DNA from: Macrocybe gigantea
Lineage: Eukaryota; Basidiomycota; Agaricomycetes; Agaricales; Callistosporiaceae
Direction of reading: 5' to 3'
Length of the DNA: 64,000 bases
Assembly: GCA_011319805.1 (NCBI GenBank)
Contig: SJRY01000252.1
Coordinates: forward strand, 372,001 to 436,000
Shown here piece after piece: positions 1 to 15,811 of the stretch; the first letter of the stretch is position 1, and every line of letters starts with the position of its first letter. The notes beneath the pieces are model-generated. The model did not search any database and was not told the origin of the DNA. It was given only the letters and a program-made list of their open reading frames with translations. A program made the translations under genes and the position numbers.

Positions 1-831
1 CAGCCCAGCAAGTGGGAGAACGAGAGACGCGAGTGCGAAGAAGCGAGATACAATCATGGTATCAACGTGAGTTCGACGAGGTGCAGCGTGTACTTTGCGC
101 GAGGGCGAAGAATGCAGACATTCGAAACGGAGAGGGCGTTTATATCAGGATCCGTCTCTGGGGACCTGCACAGCCATTCGTTCATTCTTCAGCACTCCGT
201 CTTTCTCTTGGCCATGGAACGGGGACCAGAGCGTGCCACCAAGCCAGATTACTTGCCAAACCCGAAGCTGAAACGAAGACTTATGGCATGCGCGGATATA
301 AAGTGATCCGTATTGCGGACGGGGGATTCATTTCGTCAAGCGCCATTTGGCCATGGACGGCACTCAAAAGCCCCCATAGGGCGATCCCGAATATGAATGC
401 AGACACCCATGAGGAAAAGAAAAGGAAATTACTTTCGGTGACGTAAAAAATGACAGAGACTCTAGACGATGACCGAGTCGTATACGGATGTCTGAAGGGG
501 TTACACCAAGTTTAAGCACCAGACGGTGGGTGACGATGCTGACATGGTTCGCGTTCAACGTCGCAACACTCAAACAAGTAACATTGATCGCATGGATTCC
601 TTGTATTGGGACAGATTGTACGAATACCAGCAAGTACGTAGGCTACAGATTCTCGACATCAAGGCGAGAGATGCTAATGCAAAGCAGTAAAAAAATACAT
701 GTGTATGTAATGAACGATTGTGAGGATATGCAGGAAGAGAGTCGCTGGAGATACGAGTCCAAGGGATTAATGAGCAAGACATTAAAATAATCGGCGTCAG
801 ACTGAAGACATGAAATGGTCGTGGTCGATCA
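1..831. other. No supported gene
   Basis: Both strands carry only short overlapping open frames (the longest about 144 codons at 12-446 on +). I see no recognisable domain and no consistent exon chain. Downstream of the PRM1 stop, so part of it may be PRM1 3' UTR. Confidence 0.5.
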
Positions 832-3800
832 TCAAATCGCAATGGGCTGGAAAGGATTCGTAGGAATACTCTTCCTCGTTTGAGGGGCAGAGGCGACCGT
901 CACTCTATGCTCGTCATCGAAGGGAGTGAAAAATGGGTTGATGGGCGATGACCGCCGCGCATGATGTGTCGTGAGTAGCTGTGTCACCGGCGTCACCGAG
1001 GTCCCGTCCTCCTCCTTCGGACTTGAGTTCTTTCGCAGAGGTGCGGGTAGGTCGGATGGTGTGCGCCCATGCCGTTCAGCCCACCGCAAGGGCGGAACGA
1101 GGTGTTGCTGCTGCTGCTGCTGCTGTTGACGCGACGTGGGAGCGCGACCAGGCGGAGCTGCGATGAGCGATCTAGAGAAACCGTCAAATCCGTGGTGCAG
1201 CGGAGGGGCGATGGGGGTCCCAACTGGCTTGAGAGGGTTGACGATGTTGTTCGGTTCGAATGTCGCACCAACATCGAATGCAGTGTTTTGCGGCTTCGGA
1301 CGGATAGGTGTGCCGGTCGTGGGACGTAGTGTCACTCCATGGCGCTACGTCCCCTCTAGGCACCGCAGGGGACGAAGACCAACAAGAAGATGACTCGCCG
1401 TCATGTGCGGTTGGTTTGGTAGCGGCTGAATTACCATTTCTGATGGCGACGGAAGGATCTATTGAGATGCGGAGATTGGGCCGGCCAGAAGGAAGAGGCT
1501 CCAGTTCAGTTTTCTTTTCCAGCATCATTGCGATACGACCAAACCAAGCTGTATTCCTCTGGCCGTCATTCTTCGCGTTCTCCGAAGACAACGGCTTATC
1601 GTGCTGAGCGGCGTCCTGTAGACTTGCGTCTTCATCGGGCACGAGCTGTTCTCGCCCCATCCCTTTCCTTCCGATGGCCCTCAACTTGTTGGGTTTGCGC
1701 GCCACCTTGCTATCGTCCGGTTTTGTGCTAGACTTTGCACCCCAGAGCGAAATCCAGCTCTTGTTGTTCTTCGTTTCCCCGAACTCCGTAGGACTCGAGC
1801 TTTGCGCATCCATTTGATCAGACCTGAAAGTGGCAGGCGACGCGGGACGGCCAAGGGAGAAAGGTTTCAAAGAATTGGCTTTTGGAGATGGCATCGGCGT
1901 GAACGAGGGCAAATCAACGGCTCCGCCAGCACGCTTCTCTTCGCCTTGAGGCATGCCAAGCTTGAAAGGGACAATCAAGCCATTGATCCCGCCCCTTTGC
2001 TCCCGCTCCCACTTCCTCCGTTTCCTGGCTTCAACTAAACGTTTCCCGCATGTGTGCCAGAAGATGATGCACAGCGCCATGAGCACTACTAAGCCCCACA
2101 AGCCCATGAAGATGGCAAACATAATGCGTTCCTTCTTGAGAGATGCAGCATACGACTCGACTAGCCGTCCAAGAAGGCCCTGGTTATCGCCCTCTCCACC
2201 TCCAATGGCCGCAGTAGCAATGGGACGCGTTGCTTCATTGACAGAATCCGAGGAGAGCACTAAGACGGTATCATTGACACGTGGGACATCAATCCGTAGG
2301 TTGTCATGCAGGAACGTCAGAGCCTTCTCGATCGCGTCGACTTTGCTGCCAAGGATACAGCGCAGGAAATCCTGAGCAGGTTGTTGCAAGATAGTCCCGC
2401 CAAACACTGAATTGACGGCGTCTTCAATGTCCGTGTAAAATGCCTCTATGGTGTTGTTCAAGGTGACGGTAGTGACATTGACCCAGCCAAAGACACCATC
2501 ATTGACGGTTGTCTGTATGGCGTCCACGCGAGCATTGACGTCATTTGCATACGAAGCGGACTGGTTGTACATGCTGGCGTTGATGGCAAGAGCGATCGTG
2601 TTGGAGAAGTCGTTTGCTGTATCTGCGGATTTGGCCTGATACTTGTGAACGAGAGGCTGCATGGCCCAAAGTTGGATCTGGACGGACAAGAGACCAATAA
2701 AGCCTATCAAGAAGCAGGCCAAGGCCGGAGGATGGAAGATATAATGGAAAAACCACCGGAGATGCGTGTGTTGCGTCGGATTGAGGCGAAGACGTGAAGA
2801 GAGAACGTTGAGGATGCGAGTCAGGAGAGGATGGGACGAGTCAGCTTGCAACATCAATAGATTGTGATCACTGAGGACGACTTGAGGAGTTCCGGCTGCA
2901 GGCTTGGTGTTGACTATGGTAGGATCTGTTATCCATGCCTGGCGGGTATATTCCATATGCGTCTTCATGCAGCGCCACTTGTACCATTCCAGAAGGCAGT
3001 TAAGGCCAATGAGAAGAAGAGCGAGGACGATAAGAATAATGGTCCCGATCTTAGCGACCTTGATGAGATCGTGGCCAATGTCGTCGACAACAGACATGTC
3101 CATGTCATTGCAAAAGGTCAACTGGTTTTGCTTTGGAACAGGCAAACCGGAGGGATCGAATGAAATGTTGGCGAAAGTGTCATTTATGTCCTTTTTCAGG
3201 AGTTCGAAAGGCTTATCGATGCTACGCTGAGGCTTAGCAAAGTAGTCGTTTAAAAGGTGTAGTTTACTCACATCGACTCGACTTTATCCTTGAGTACAGA
3301 GACAGAGGGAATAGAATTGTTCAGGTTCGTCAACGCTTGTTGGAATGTCGGTGGTAGCGATATATTTTGCAAGCCATCGAGGCTCGGGACATTTATCTGG
3401 GGAGCTTTAATGTCATTAAAGGGATTGATCTTGTTGATGGCGTCAATGGCGGTCTTGATGGCTGAATTCGCAGCTGAGATATCGTTCTGGATGCTAGTCC
3501 TGAGACCGTTTGCTACATTTTGTACCAGTGTATTAAGCTGTAGGAAAGATGTTAGACTGAGAAGGAGGTGATCGAATGAGAAGTCATCACCTCCTGAACG
3601 GCACCGATGAGGATCGCAAGTCCGCCGCGAACGACCAACTCCAAAAAGCAGAGGAACGTTGACCGGTATATGTCGATGATAAAGTTTATGACAGCTTCCA
3701 TGATCGTCAGCGCCATGATCAGGGTGGCTCGTGCAGCTTTGAGGGTGCCGTTGACGGTGTCCGCAAACTGCTCGTTCGAAGCCAGTGCCATATACCGCGG

Positions 3801-4063
3801 CATGCTAGCTGCAGCCGTCGCAGCATGTTCTGCGGCCTTGCAGCTCGTCAAAAGGTCTCCTTTTGCATTTGCAACAGCATCTTGCGATGCTGCAGCGACA
3901 ACTGGAGTCGGAACGCGACGAAGGCGAGAGAAAGGATCGGATAGGCCAGCCACGTCAAGGAAAGCAGATGGGGGAGTTGCAGATAGGGCGTCAGTGTAGA
4001 GTACGAACGAGCGTCGTATGAAGGAGGTGCATTCCAGTGTGAGTTGAAAGAAGAGACAGACAT
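832..4063 (-). CDS. PRM1: Plasma membrane fusion protein PRM1
   Basis: Prm1 is a multipass plasma-membrane protein that stabilises membrane fusion when mating cells or hyphae join. Four exons can be read. Exon 1 (4063 to 3591) starts [10 protein letters not shown] and contains the conserved blocks [14 protein letters not shown] and [19 protein letters not shown]. Introns lie at 3590-3538, 3271-3222 (giving [12 protein letters not shown] across the junction) and about 1434-1335. Exon 3 holds further membrane segments (for example [17 protein letters not shown] and [12 protein letters not shown]) and several N-x-S/T sites typical of the extracellular loops. The C-terminal tail is cytoplasmic-looking, with an 8-residue glutamine run and NPFFTPF/NPF motifs. 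Inside exon 1, near 3888-3896, the frame changes between RLQLSL and SQDAVANAK with no room for an intron. One missing base explains it. The gene is therefore either mis-sequenced or broken there. The family call is firm; the last intron is the least certain. Confidence 0.88.
1103..1127. repeat. CAG/CTG trinucleotide repeat in PRM1
   Basis: On + this reads as repeated ctg; on the coding (minus) strand it is a cag run encoding eight glutamines in the PRM1 C-terminal tail. A short coding microsatellite likely to vary in length between strains. Confidence 0.85.
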
Positions 4064-6692
<2,629 letters not shown>

Positions 6693-7815
6693 GGTTTCTT
6701 TTTGCGACAAACGTATGCACGCTGGCAAAGCGATTCGTCAATCATCGCCTTTTAAATCATCTGCAGCATGCTGGGACCAGAAAGCCAGCGCATCATCCGG
6801 GAGAAACTCGTCGCAGTCTCTCCGAGGTTCTGTCCGTTTCATCCACGTGTCCTGATAGCAATAGGGAGGTTAAAGAGGGCCAGAGAATAAAATCCATTGT
6901 ATGGCGAAGAGGAATCGGCAAAATTTCGCGTCAACTTGAGAAATCGAGCAGTTGTCCCAGGGCTCAGGCGTGTATCAACCATGATAGAACACGCTACGAC
7001 GCATGCCTCAACTCCTGACATTTAAATTACGCATCGTCGTCTCCACAAGTGAATTGTCAACCGTTCCGTCCTTGCAGGGTTTTGGCTTTATGGGACAGAG
7101 AGGATACGGGGTAGCATCGCTGACCAAAGGTGGTAATACAAGTGTTCGGTCCCAAGTCGAGCGCTGTTCAGATATGAAAAAAGCATTCTCTTGGCACTGA
7201 CGCAAGTGAAATCACGAGGATGTGTCGGTTCGGAGGTATGTTAGATCATGGGTCATGCTCTGTCTGCTCTGAGTCTCCTGTTGATCGATGCTTAAAATTC
7301 CGAAGAGAAGCCAGTTGGCTGCATAGTCTAAAACACTTGAACGATTAAAATTTTACAGACATTGCACCAGTATGCTAACGACTACACTTGCCGTGCGGAA
7401 ACTGCGGGGAGAGCGGCGTCGAAGCACTTGTGAAATGTGTCAAGATTCTTGCAGTAAGGCCAGAATTGGTGGTGCCAGCATAGGCAGCGACTTATATCCA
7501 CATTTCGCTCGTTTTCTGTTCTCCATCATGACATAATGCACGGCGCCTTCCAGATTATCCGAGAAATCCGTCTCTTTCTTCAAGTGTTATTCAGTTCCCC
7601 AAGGGCCCCGACTGAAACAGGGGAAAGATTTCCCTTGCCCTTGACATATTCTTCCGGCACCAGTATCGATACTGTTCCGCAAAGTTCCTGCATATACCGA
7701 ACGGCCGGTTCTGTTAAAGAGAATGTGGTTCGTGCCAAGGAAAAGGTATAATTAGGAATCCCAACGTGACAATAAAGAAGGTCTAGTCTGAGTGGAACTC
7801 AATGTGTGGACGTAG
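6693..7815. other. Intergenic: xylanase promoter and SEY1 3' flank
   Basis: Both neighbours are on the minus strand, so this holds the xylanase upstream region and the SEY1 3' end. A TATA-like stretch (coding strand tttaaaagg, about 6746-6757) lies roughly 55-65 nt upstream of the xylanase ATG. Short frames elsewhere show no recognisable protein. Confidence 0.45.
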
Positions 7816-10800
7816 CTACGATTCGCGTCTCCTCAATTCTCGTCGCACTTCGTCATCAATATCATCATGTCGTCGAGCATGGACCGGCTCCGTCAACTGG
7901 GGTTGCACCAGATGTTCTCGTAGACGTTCAGTGGCCTGTCGCTGAACCTAGAGTAAAAACATTCGCATCAGGAAGATACGCAGATGATCTATCGGAAGCA
8001 CACCTCATTGACAATTGTGCGGATCAATTGCAACAATGGTCCTGATAAGTTGAGAGTAAAAACGATGTAGCTAAAAAGGACGCAAATGAGTTAAGAATCG
8101 GAGATAGGAAAGGAGAAGAAAATTTGACGAACGCAGCAGCCAAACCGATAAGCAGAAAGGTGAAATAAAGCGGATTGAAGAGCACAGCCATTGCTTCATT
8201 CCATCCGAGCACTACCAACATAACATACATCCAATAAGGGATCTGTGCGATGCTGGCAACCGTGCTTCGCTTCGCCTCAACGTAGTATGCATCTGCTTCG
8301 CGTCGGAATTTGTTGCTCAGATCCAGAGCCTTCGTTTCAGTGAATATGATCAACGAGAAGGGAAGTCGAAATCTTCCTGTTCTTGGGCCAGAGGGTCTGC
8401 ATTCTCGGACGGAAGGCTGAACTCGAGAGACGGATCGCTCGGTGATATTTTGGAGTAGAGAGGGATCAGCTCCAGCGTCTAAAGGAACGATTGGCAATCG
8501 GTCTCGCAATGCTCATTCAAAAAGCAAGGACTGACCTCATCCTTGGCTTTCTTAATGCGCCATCAATGTCATCATCGGGTTTCCACACACGTGGTACACC
8601 ACTCTCGTCATAGCGAAACCGTTCTTCGAAATGCGCCCTCAATTTTCCAAGAATAACAGTGTCTGCTGTCTGAGCGTCGATTTGAGAACGCAAGGCAAGC
8701 CATGAACGCTTTCGCAGTGTGGCTAGCGAAGTGACATTCTCCTCCTCAGTGCAGTTGAAAGCTGGGTCAAGATTAAGCAGGGTGTACCAAGGAAAAGCTA
8801 CGACTCACCCTTAGCCTTGGTGAGATAAGTCGCTTCAGCCTTTTCCAGGGAAGATTTGAAAGTTCGGAGAATGTCATCCCACATTGTGGGAGATGCCCTG
8901 GTGAGGGTGACATCCACCGGGTCGGAAATTTGCTTTTTGAAGTTCCTCTGTATCACTTTCAGTCCACCTATACCCAAGTGATCGTAGATAAACGTTACCT
9001 CAATTAAATTGATCATCTTCTTAGTCTCGTCCCTCCTGCACTGATCGGCAACTGACCGGATCTCATCCTTCAAAGCTAACAGCTCATCCTCCCAAACCCA
9101 ATCGGTATCCTCGATAGTGGCTTCCTTGGCGCCAGCAGTGAACGTCTCCTCACATCGCCTGGTCGCCTTTGAGACGACTTCCGCGAAATCGTACGAATCC
9201 CCACGCAAGCCATCCATTAGGTCCTTTTTAAACGTAATTAGGCATGATTTATGAAGATTCTTCAATTGGCCAAGGAATAGTGGCGAAAGGGTGGCGTCCA
9301 AGGTAGCGAGCAAATCGGCGCGCTTGCGACCATAGACGCCCTTATGGTACCTTGATGCATCGCGATCGTAACGTTCTTAGACACTTATGAGTATAAAGGA
9401 AGGGAGAAAAAGTCAAAAAAGCCTACTTAGGGCATCTGTTCTCCAATTTCTCATCATCGCACCTAAACCTTCCACAACTGAACCAGTTTCGACTGGGCGC
9501 TTCTGTGATTTGGCTTGTTCATTGAATTCAGCTAGAGCAACAGCAGAAATCTCGTCGCAACGAAATTGAGCTAATAGTTCTTGTTGAGTAGGAAGGTCAA
9601 GATCCTTGTTATTTTGAACTTGTTCCTGAGGCATCTCATGAGATTCGTTTTCTGTGGGTAGAGAGACATAACCACTAACCCAAATGCCTTCCATGTAGAA
9701 AGCGACTCCATCTGCAGGAATTCGTTTATGGTAGACAGGCTTGAAGAGGTAGTCACTAGATGTCCGATCGACGAAACGTGTTCGAAGGTTTTGGACTTCG
9801 GACTCGAATTTATCTGCAGCCAGAATCTTGTGCGGAAGCGCGGTGAAAACTAAGTCGAAGTAATCCGAGAGCTGGCGGTCCTGCAATTCAGGAGGTTTTG
9901 AAATAGCATCCCATATGCGGTTCAAGTCTGCGATAAGGGTTGCCTGCAAGTTGGACAGCGGGGTCTGACCAATATGATCTCGCACGACGAAGAGCAGCAG
10001 CGTGCGTCCCTGAGTTCTAGGAGCCATATCGTGAGCCATTGGTTGTTGGTTGTTGCAGGAACGCAACCACGTACCCGTCCTGCGACTTCTTGCCAAACAA
10101 TCCAAGGTTGACCTCAAATACCGTCTTAAGTAGTCCCATATTTGCCCCTTGATACAAACCGACTTGATGCTCCCAAAGGTTGACGATGAGGATTTCAGAA
10201 GACGCAAGAGAGAATAGCGCTGCTTTCCGCTCGAAGTCCTGAGAATAGTTCCTTCATGCAACAATCACCGAATAAGAGGAGACGAAGGACATACCTGGTC
10301 TTCTCCACGTTCGCGGCCATCCGTTCCTTCGACATCCATAACCATAATATTCATGTCCTTGCCACGACACATCCAGATGCCTGCACTTGCTTGTATGAGA
10401 GATACGGATAGCAGACTGCTCAGCCGTTACCTTTCGTGGTCTGCTGTCGTTTCGTTTCGTCCATGACATCAAATGTCGTTCCAAAGAGCCTGTTGAGTAG
10501 AGTACCTGCGTTGCGCAAGCCTGGGTCAAGCACGGTATAGCAACAGCCTCGGGGGACGTACTCTTTCCAGTTGATTGCGAACCGAAGACAGCAACAATGT
10601 TGTAGTCGAAACCAGCATCGCGAAGACCCCAACGTTCAATCTGGGAGGTCAAGTTGGGTCTGTTGACCGGCGGACGAGCATTTAGCCTCCGAAGGTGCAA
10701 CGCCAGTTCAGGAGGGTACGAACGTGAATTGTTTCTCCTCATTCACAATTTGCAATCTCTCAACACTCGCATCCGATCCTGCAGCGCCGGAGCCAATGAT

Positions 10801-10881
10801 ATGACCATTAATGGTGGGTCGGTAAGTGGAATTCAAGGCATTGCCAGCCAGTGATGGCATGGAAGTGGCAGAGGTTGCCAT
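7816..10881 (-). CDS. SEY1: Dynamin-like GTPase SEY1 (RHD3/atlastin functional class)
   Basis: Sey1 is an ER-membrane GTPase that fuses ER tubules. Exons readable on the minus strand include 10881-10724, 10659-10562, 10505-10431 and 10380-10295, then a long series to the TAG at 7816. Motifs in order: [12 protein letters not shown]-loop GSQSTGKST (split by an intron), [13 protein letters not shown]3 block [28 protein letters not shown] (G4 RD), [47 protein letters not shown] and [11 protein letters not shown] membrane hairpin follows ([21 protein letters not shown] and following hydrophobics, about 8110-8260). The tail is [11 protein letters not shown]. This is full length for the family with ten or more introns. 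Two frame breaks interrupt conserved sequence, near 8555-8558 (DIDGA to KAKDE) and near 8350-8355 (EDFDFPS to LIIFTETK). Each is explained by one missing base. Identification is firm. Confidence 0.92.
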
Positions 10882-12494
10882 TTTAGACTAATTCAGAGGA
10901 GAGACGGACCAAGAAATATGAGCAAGCCAGAAGCCAATGATACAACGAAAGAAGAGAAAAAAATCGCGTCGAGATGGACCGACGAGTGGTAGAGTTTGAA
11001 CTTGTATCAGGTTCAAATTGCCTGGGTCTCCTGCCACGTGCAGACTTACACATGAAAAACATCCGCCATTTGTGCATTCGACAGTCGGCATGCAATGAGG
11101 CTGTACGAAAGCACCAGCTCGTATGTACATATTTTAGTATTAGCTGCATACCACCCGCAGACAACAGCAAGCCGGACAATCCATCAGTTTTCCTGCCTCT
11201 ACGACCCAAGGATCTTTTTTCCAGCTGCAGTAGCGGGGTTGTCCTGGTAAATCTGTTCTCAGTACAAATGAAGGTGCCTCACGCGGGCATATGTCGAAGG
11301 ACCTTGCAAGGAGGCATTAAATATGAACCAGACTCCCTAGTAATTCCGTGTTGTGGTGGCGGTGTGTGCATTACCAGACGTAGAGGCAAGGTTTTTCCAT
11401 TGACAAGAAGATGAAAAGTGCTGACCGTTTGTGCTTTATGGTCAGACTGCTCGAAATGTGATCGACACGATAGAACAGACGCCCGTTATGGAGTTGAGGA
11501 CGTGAATTTCTTATGTTTCGAAATCTGAACTACTTAGGGAGAGCTTGAGTTCGCGCCGCGCAGGTTCAGAAGACTCGAAATAGGACTCCTGCAGTATGTT
11601 GAATCATATTGACGGCGGTGAATGGTTCTCTCTTTTCTAGATAATGAAGTTTAATCGTGCATAGACAGGGGCAGACTGTCAATTACAACCTTGTCCGATT
11701 GCGTCGCACTCGTCCGCCATCACAAGGGTAGGACGACCTATTAACGTATATATTAACCTTCATCGTCAGTCGAGCTAAGGCATGCCAAGGTCAGACTTGC
11801 TGCACGTCTTATCTTTAGAGCGAAAACTGACTGATATCTTCGCCGATAGACAGATTCTACGTACATAGATCATGTGAAGCTATAGTAACGAAATTGGACT
11901 TGTTACGAATCATGAGGGGTTTATATGGCAATCCACCAGTGAGCAAGCTAGCACTTCATTGGTAAGCTTCAGAACTAGTAGTGCCCTCGTTTGATCTACC
12001 CTTCCCACTGGAGCGGACTATATGGACTGCTATGAGAAATATCTTCCCAACGTCTCTTCTTCGGTGTCTAGCTTTGAAACTACACGCTGGTTCAATGTTC
12101 TACCGTCGCCCTGGCATGTGGATTTCGGTACATAGTTATATGCAGGAACGAAATTTACTGCCCTGTAAGGAAGATAATAGGTTCCCCTCTGCTTGCATGT
12201 ACCCCGCATCCTCGTGCCCTTCCGTTTTCGGCGAGTTGCAGTGTTGTTCGGAGCCGGACCTGTATCAGGAACATTCACGCAACTCCGCTGCTGATTTCTG
12301 GCCCAAAATGGAAGGCTCCAGAACGACGAGACTACCGCATCCGCAATCGATTGCCGCTGGACCACCGTCATGGTCGGCGATCGGCCGGGATCAAGACACA
12401 GCCGGCGGTCGCCTGAGTCCAATCATCGCTTAACATGATCACGTCCCAGGTTCGACGATGGAATACTCATATTCCCACTTGAACCCTCCTAACC
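10882..12494. other. Intergenic between divergent SEY1 and AACS
   Basis: A 1.6-kb divergent promoter region. Overlapping frames at 11981-12433 (+) and 12030-12422 (-) are antisense to each other, and neither shows a known domain or exon structure, so I do not call a gene. Confidence 0.5.
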
Positions 12495-15284
12495 ATGAAC
12501 TCTTACTTTGCATCGTCTCGTCTTCTATGGAAACATGAACGACCATCGCAAACAGCTGTTGAATACCTCAGACGATTCATCAACAGAAAACATGGACTGA
12601 ATCTGCGTGAGTTTCTTCATCAACGTATCTAAAGACTCGCGAATGAACGACTGGTATATTTACGCTGTCCAGGAGACTACCACGACCTTCACAGGTATTC
12701 AGTTGAAGATTACACTTTCTGGCTGGACCTGTGGGAATACATGCATATCGTGTCTTCGGTACCACCAGACCCAAAGAACGTAAGTCGTTAATTCCCTTAT
12801 TTTCGGGCTATGACGTGTAATCTGCGCATAGATTCTGGTCGAGGGAGAGCTGAAAGAGGCCCCTCTATTCTTTCCAGACGCAAGGTTGAACTACGCAGAA
12901 AATCTATTGTTTAGGAACGACGACTCTGTGGCCATAACTGCCTCTGGTGAATCGGGTATCGTCACACACAATACTTTCCGGGAACTACGGCAGATGGTCA
13001 AGTTGATGGCTGCGGCTTTGAGGGTGAATGGGCTCCAAGTCGGTGACCGAGTTGCTGGTCAGTGTCCGACCAGCTGTCAGACAGCCAAGTTTGCTATACT
13101 CAAACCGTCATTTAACAATAGCGATCGTCACCAACTCAATAACCGCGGTCGTAGTTGCGCTTGCTACAGCCAGCATAGGTGGCATCTTTTCCAGCACAGC
13201 GACAGACATGGGAACACAGGCTAGTCGTCTTCCCAATGAGTGTCCCCCTTCATCCTCACGGACATGCAGGGAATATTGGACAGATACAAGCAAATACGTC
13301 CGAAATTCGTCTTCGCAGAGACAGAGGTCTCCTATGCTGGAAAGGTTATCGACCTATTACCCAAGGTTTCAGCTGTGGTTCAAGACCTCGCGAACGCTGG
13401 CCTGCTCAGGGCCATCTTACTTCCAAGCACCGTCACGAGTACGGAACGACCCCATAATATCGCGAATGCGTAAGCTCTTACCTTACGCAATGCCTTTCCA
13501 ATGAATGAACAGTGTCACAGACTCCATCTCTCTGCATTCTTGAAGACAGGAGATAATCGTGACCTCAGTTTTGAGCAGCTCCCTTTCAACCAGCCTCTCT
13601 TTATCCTTTATAGTTCAGGCACATCAGGGAAGCCGAAATGCATCGTTCACACAGCAGGGGTAAGCCGAGTGAAGAATCCATTCTGGCAAGCGATACTGAA
13701 CCTTAATTAGGGGGTCTTGCTACAAAGCAAGAAAGATATGAAGTTTGGGTTTGACATCGGCGCCGACGAGACCTACTTTCAATATACCACGGTAACCAAT
13801 ATATTTCTTGTTGGCTTAAATTTTAAATAAAATTCGCCCTGCTAGACGGGATGGATGATGTGGACTTTCATGCTCACCGGCCTGTCCTTCGGTGCTCGAA
13901 TCGTCCTCTACGACGGATCGCCGTTTTACCCAGATCCCAGGAAATACCTGAAGTTCATAAATGATGAAGGGTGAGTCCCTGTCTGAATGTTCTACGGTCT
14001 TGACTCAAGGTTTTCATACCACAGAGTAACTGTACTCGGAACTAGTCCCCGATTTCTGGCAGAAATCCAAGGCCGAGGAATCAAACCACGTAGGTGACCT
14101 CAGCGACAGTGGGACTGACTAGCAGTACTCAATTCAATATGCAGTGGAGCTTGGGACGTTTGAATCGCTGCGTGTCATGGCGTGCACTGGTGCCGTGCTC
14201 ACGCCTCCTTTGTTTGAGTGGGCTTTTAATGCATTCGGAGGTGTTCACATTGGGTCGACGAGTGGAGGCACTGACATTTGCGCATCCTGTAAGTGGCGTA
14301 CTCTGAGCGGCACATAATCTATTGTTAAGTGCGTTGCGTCTAGTCGTAACTTGTTGTCCTAGCCTTCCAGTCTATGCAGGAGGTTTGAATTTTCGCAACT
14401 TTCCAAGATCCCTTGTTCATCATACTATTCTGCAGAAATACAAGTCAAAACGCTAGGAATGAAAGTCGAAGTGTTCGATCCCATGGGGAGAAATGTTGAG
14501 CACACTGGCGAACCAGGGGAACTCGTTTGCACGCGTCCGCATCCCTCGCTACCTCGATTTTGGGGTGATACTTCCGGAGACAAGTTAAGAGACACGTACT
14601 TCAGCATCTATCCTGGTATGTTTCTCTTTGGTGAATAATCGTAGTGTCAATTAGTTTATGACCTTTACACAGGCGTCTGGAGACAAGGCGACTTCATCGT
14701 TGTCAACCCAGAAACGAAGGGGTTGATTATTCTTGGTCGCAGGTGGGCTTTCCGGCTGATATTTCCTGATCTGTTCAGTCACTCATGCATATTGCTGGAT
14801 TTTATATGCATAGTGACGGCGTACTGAACCCGAGCGGTGTTCGATTCGGTTCGGCTGAAATATACACTGTCATGGAGAAATACTCGGCAGTTATGGATGA
14901 TTCATTGTGCGTCGGGCAGCGCAGACAGCACGACTTGGACGAACGCGTCCTGTTATTCATCAAAATGCGCCCGGGCCACAAGTTTACGAAAGCTTTGGAA
15001 TCAGACATCAAGGACTCGATTCGAGCTGCCCTCAGTGCCAGACATGTGCCGGCCTACATATTCGAGGTCGAAGACATCCCGGTTCGTCGCTTGTGCCCAT
15101 CAGAATTGTTCCCTTCTTCTCATCTCTCATCTAGTACACTGTCAATGGCAAGAAGATTGAGATTGCTGTCAAGCAGATCGTTTCTGGCTCCAACTTGCAA
15201 CCCAGCGGAACAGTTGCAAATCCAGAATCTCTGAAGTTGTATTACAAATACCGTGACCTCGACAACCCCAGGGCGAAACTCTGA
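12495..15284 (+). CDS. AACS: Acetoacetyl-CoA synthetase (AMP-forming)
   Basis: Cytosolic acyl-CoA synthetase of the ANL superfamily that activates acetoacetate with ATP and CoA. The start [19 protein letters not shown] matches the family N-terminus. About 13 exons join in frame, including LNYAENLLF, the ATP-binding P-loop-like block [22 protein letters not shown], a [10 protein letters not shown] block, [22 protein letters not shown], the hinge block [22 protein letters not shown], and the C-terminal [13 protein letters not shown] containing the conserved catalytic lysine. It ends [11 protein letters not shown]. No frame break is needed anywhere. One intron (13220-13269, 50 nt) begins GCTAGT rather than GT. 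This is one of the few long genes here that reads cleanly. Confidence 0.92.
13220..13269 (+). other. GC-AG intron in the acetoacetyl-CoA synthetase gene
   Basis: The exon ends acacag and the next in-frame exon starts ggaatattg. The 50 nt between start gctagt and end gcag, and no GT donor in the correct phase is present. Removing it restores [14 protein letters not shown]. Confidence 0.7.
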
Positions 15285-15811
15285 ATCCTGACGCCTCGGT
15301 CAGCAATGATGTCAAGCATTTCTATCAGCTTTGATCCGTTGATAGGGCGGGGTCGCTATTCTGCATCATATTTGTATGTTTATGCTCTTGTGTGAATATG
15401 TCGGAATATGTATGCTTCATTTGAACACGGCTTGCGGCAACTAAAACGGTGCCTCGAATACCAGCAGCAATCTCTCGTGCTTCGCATTCATTGCCGCAAG
15501 TAGGGACCTACAGTATGTCCACTCGAGCTCTCTGAGACTGTGCGACCCAGACCTCTGAATGTTTCATCAAACACCTTGTCCAAGCAAAGTAGCTGTAGAA
15601 TGTGCGAGCTGGCGAAAGTGCATAAAACTGCGAGCGCCAATATCATCCTAAGAACTGTAAGGACAGGTAGTGACTAAACCAGGTCCAGGTGTAAGATCTA
15701 TCACGTCCGTACGGTGACGAATGGAAACTAGATCGAATAATAAATCGGATAGAAAGCCGTCTGCAATGTATGATATATCCCCAAGGTAAGTAAAATGTTT
15801 CGTCCACTAGA
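15285..15811. other. Intergenic between convergent AACS and glyoxal oxidase
   Basis: Shared 3' flank of two convergent genes, with 3' UTRs expected from both sides. No coding signal or repeat was seen. Confidence 0.5.

Noticed and set aside
11981..12433. A 150-codon + strand ORF upstream of AACS
   Set aside because: Overlapped by a similar antisense frame and no family resemblance; likely chance.
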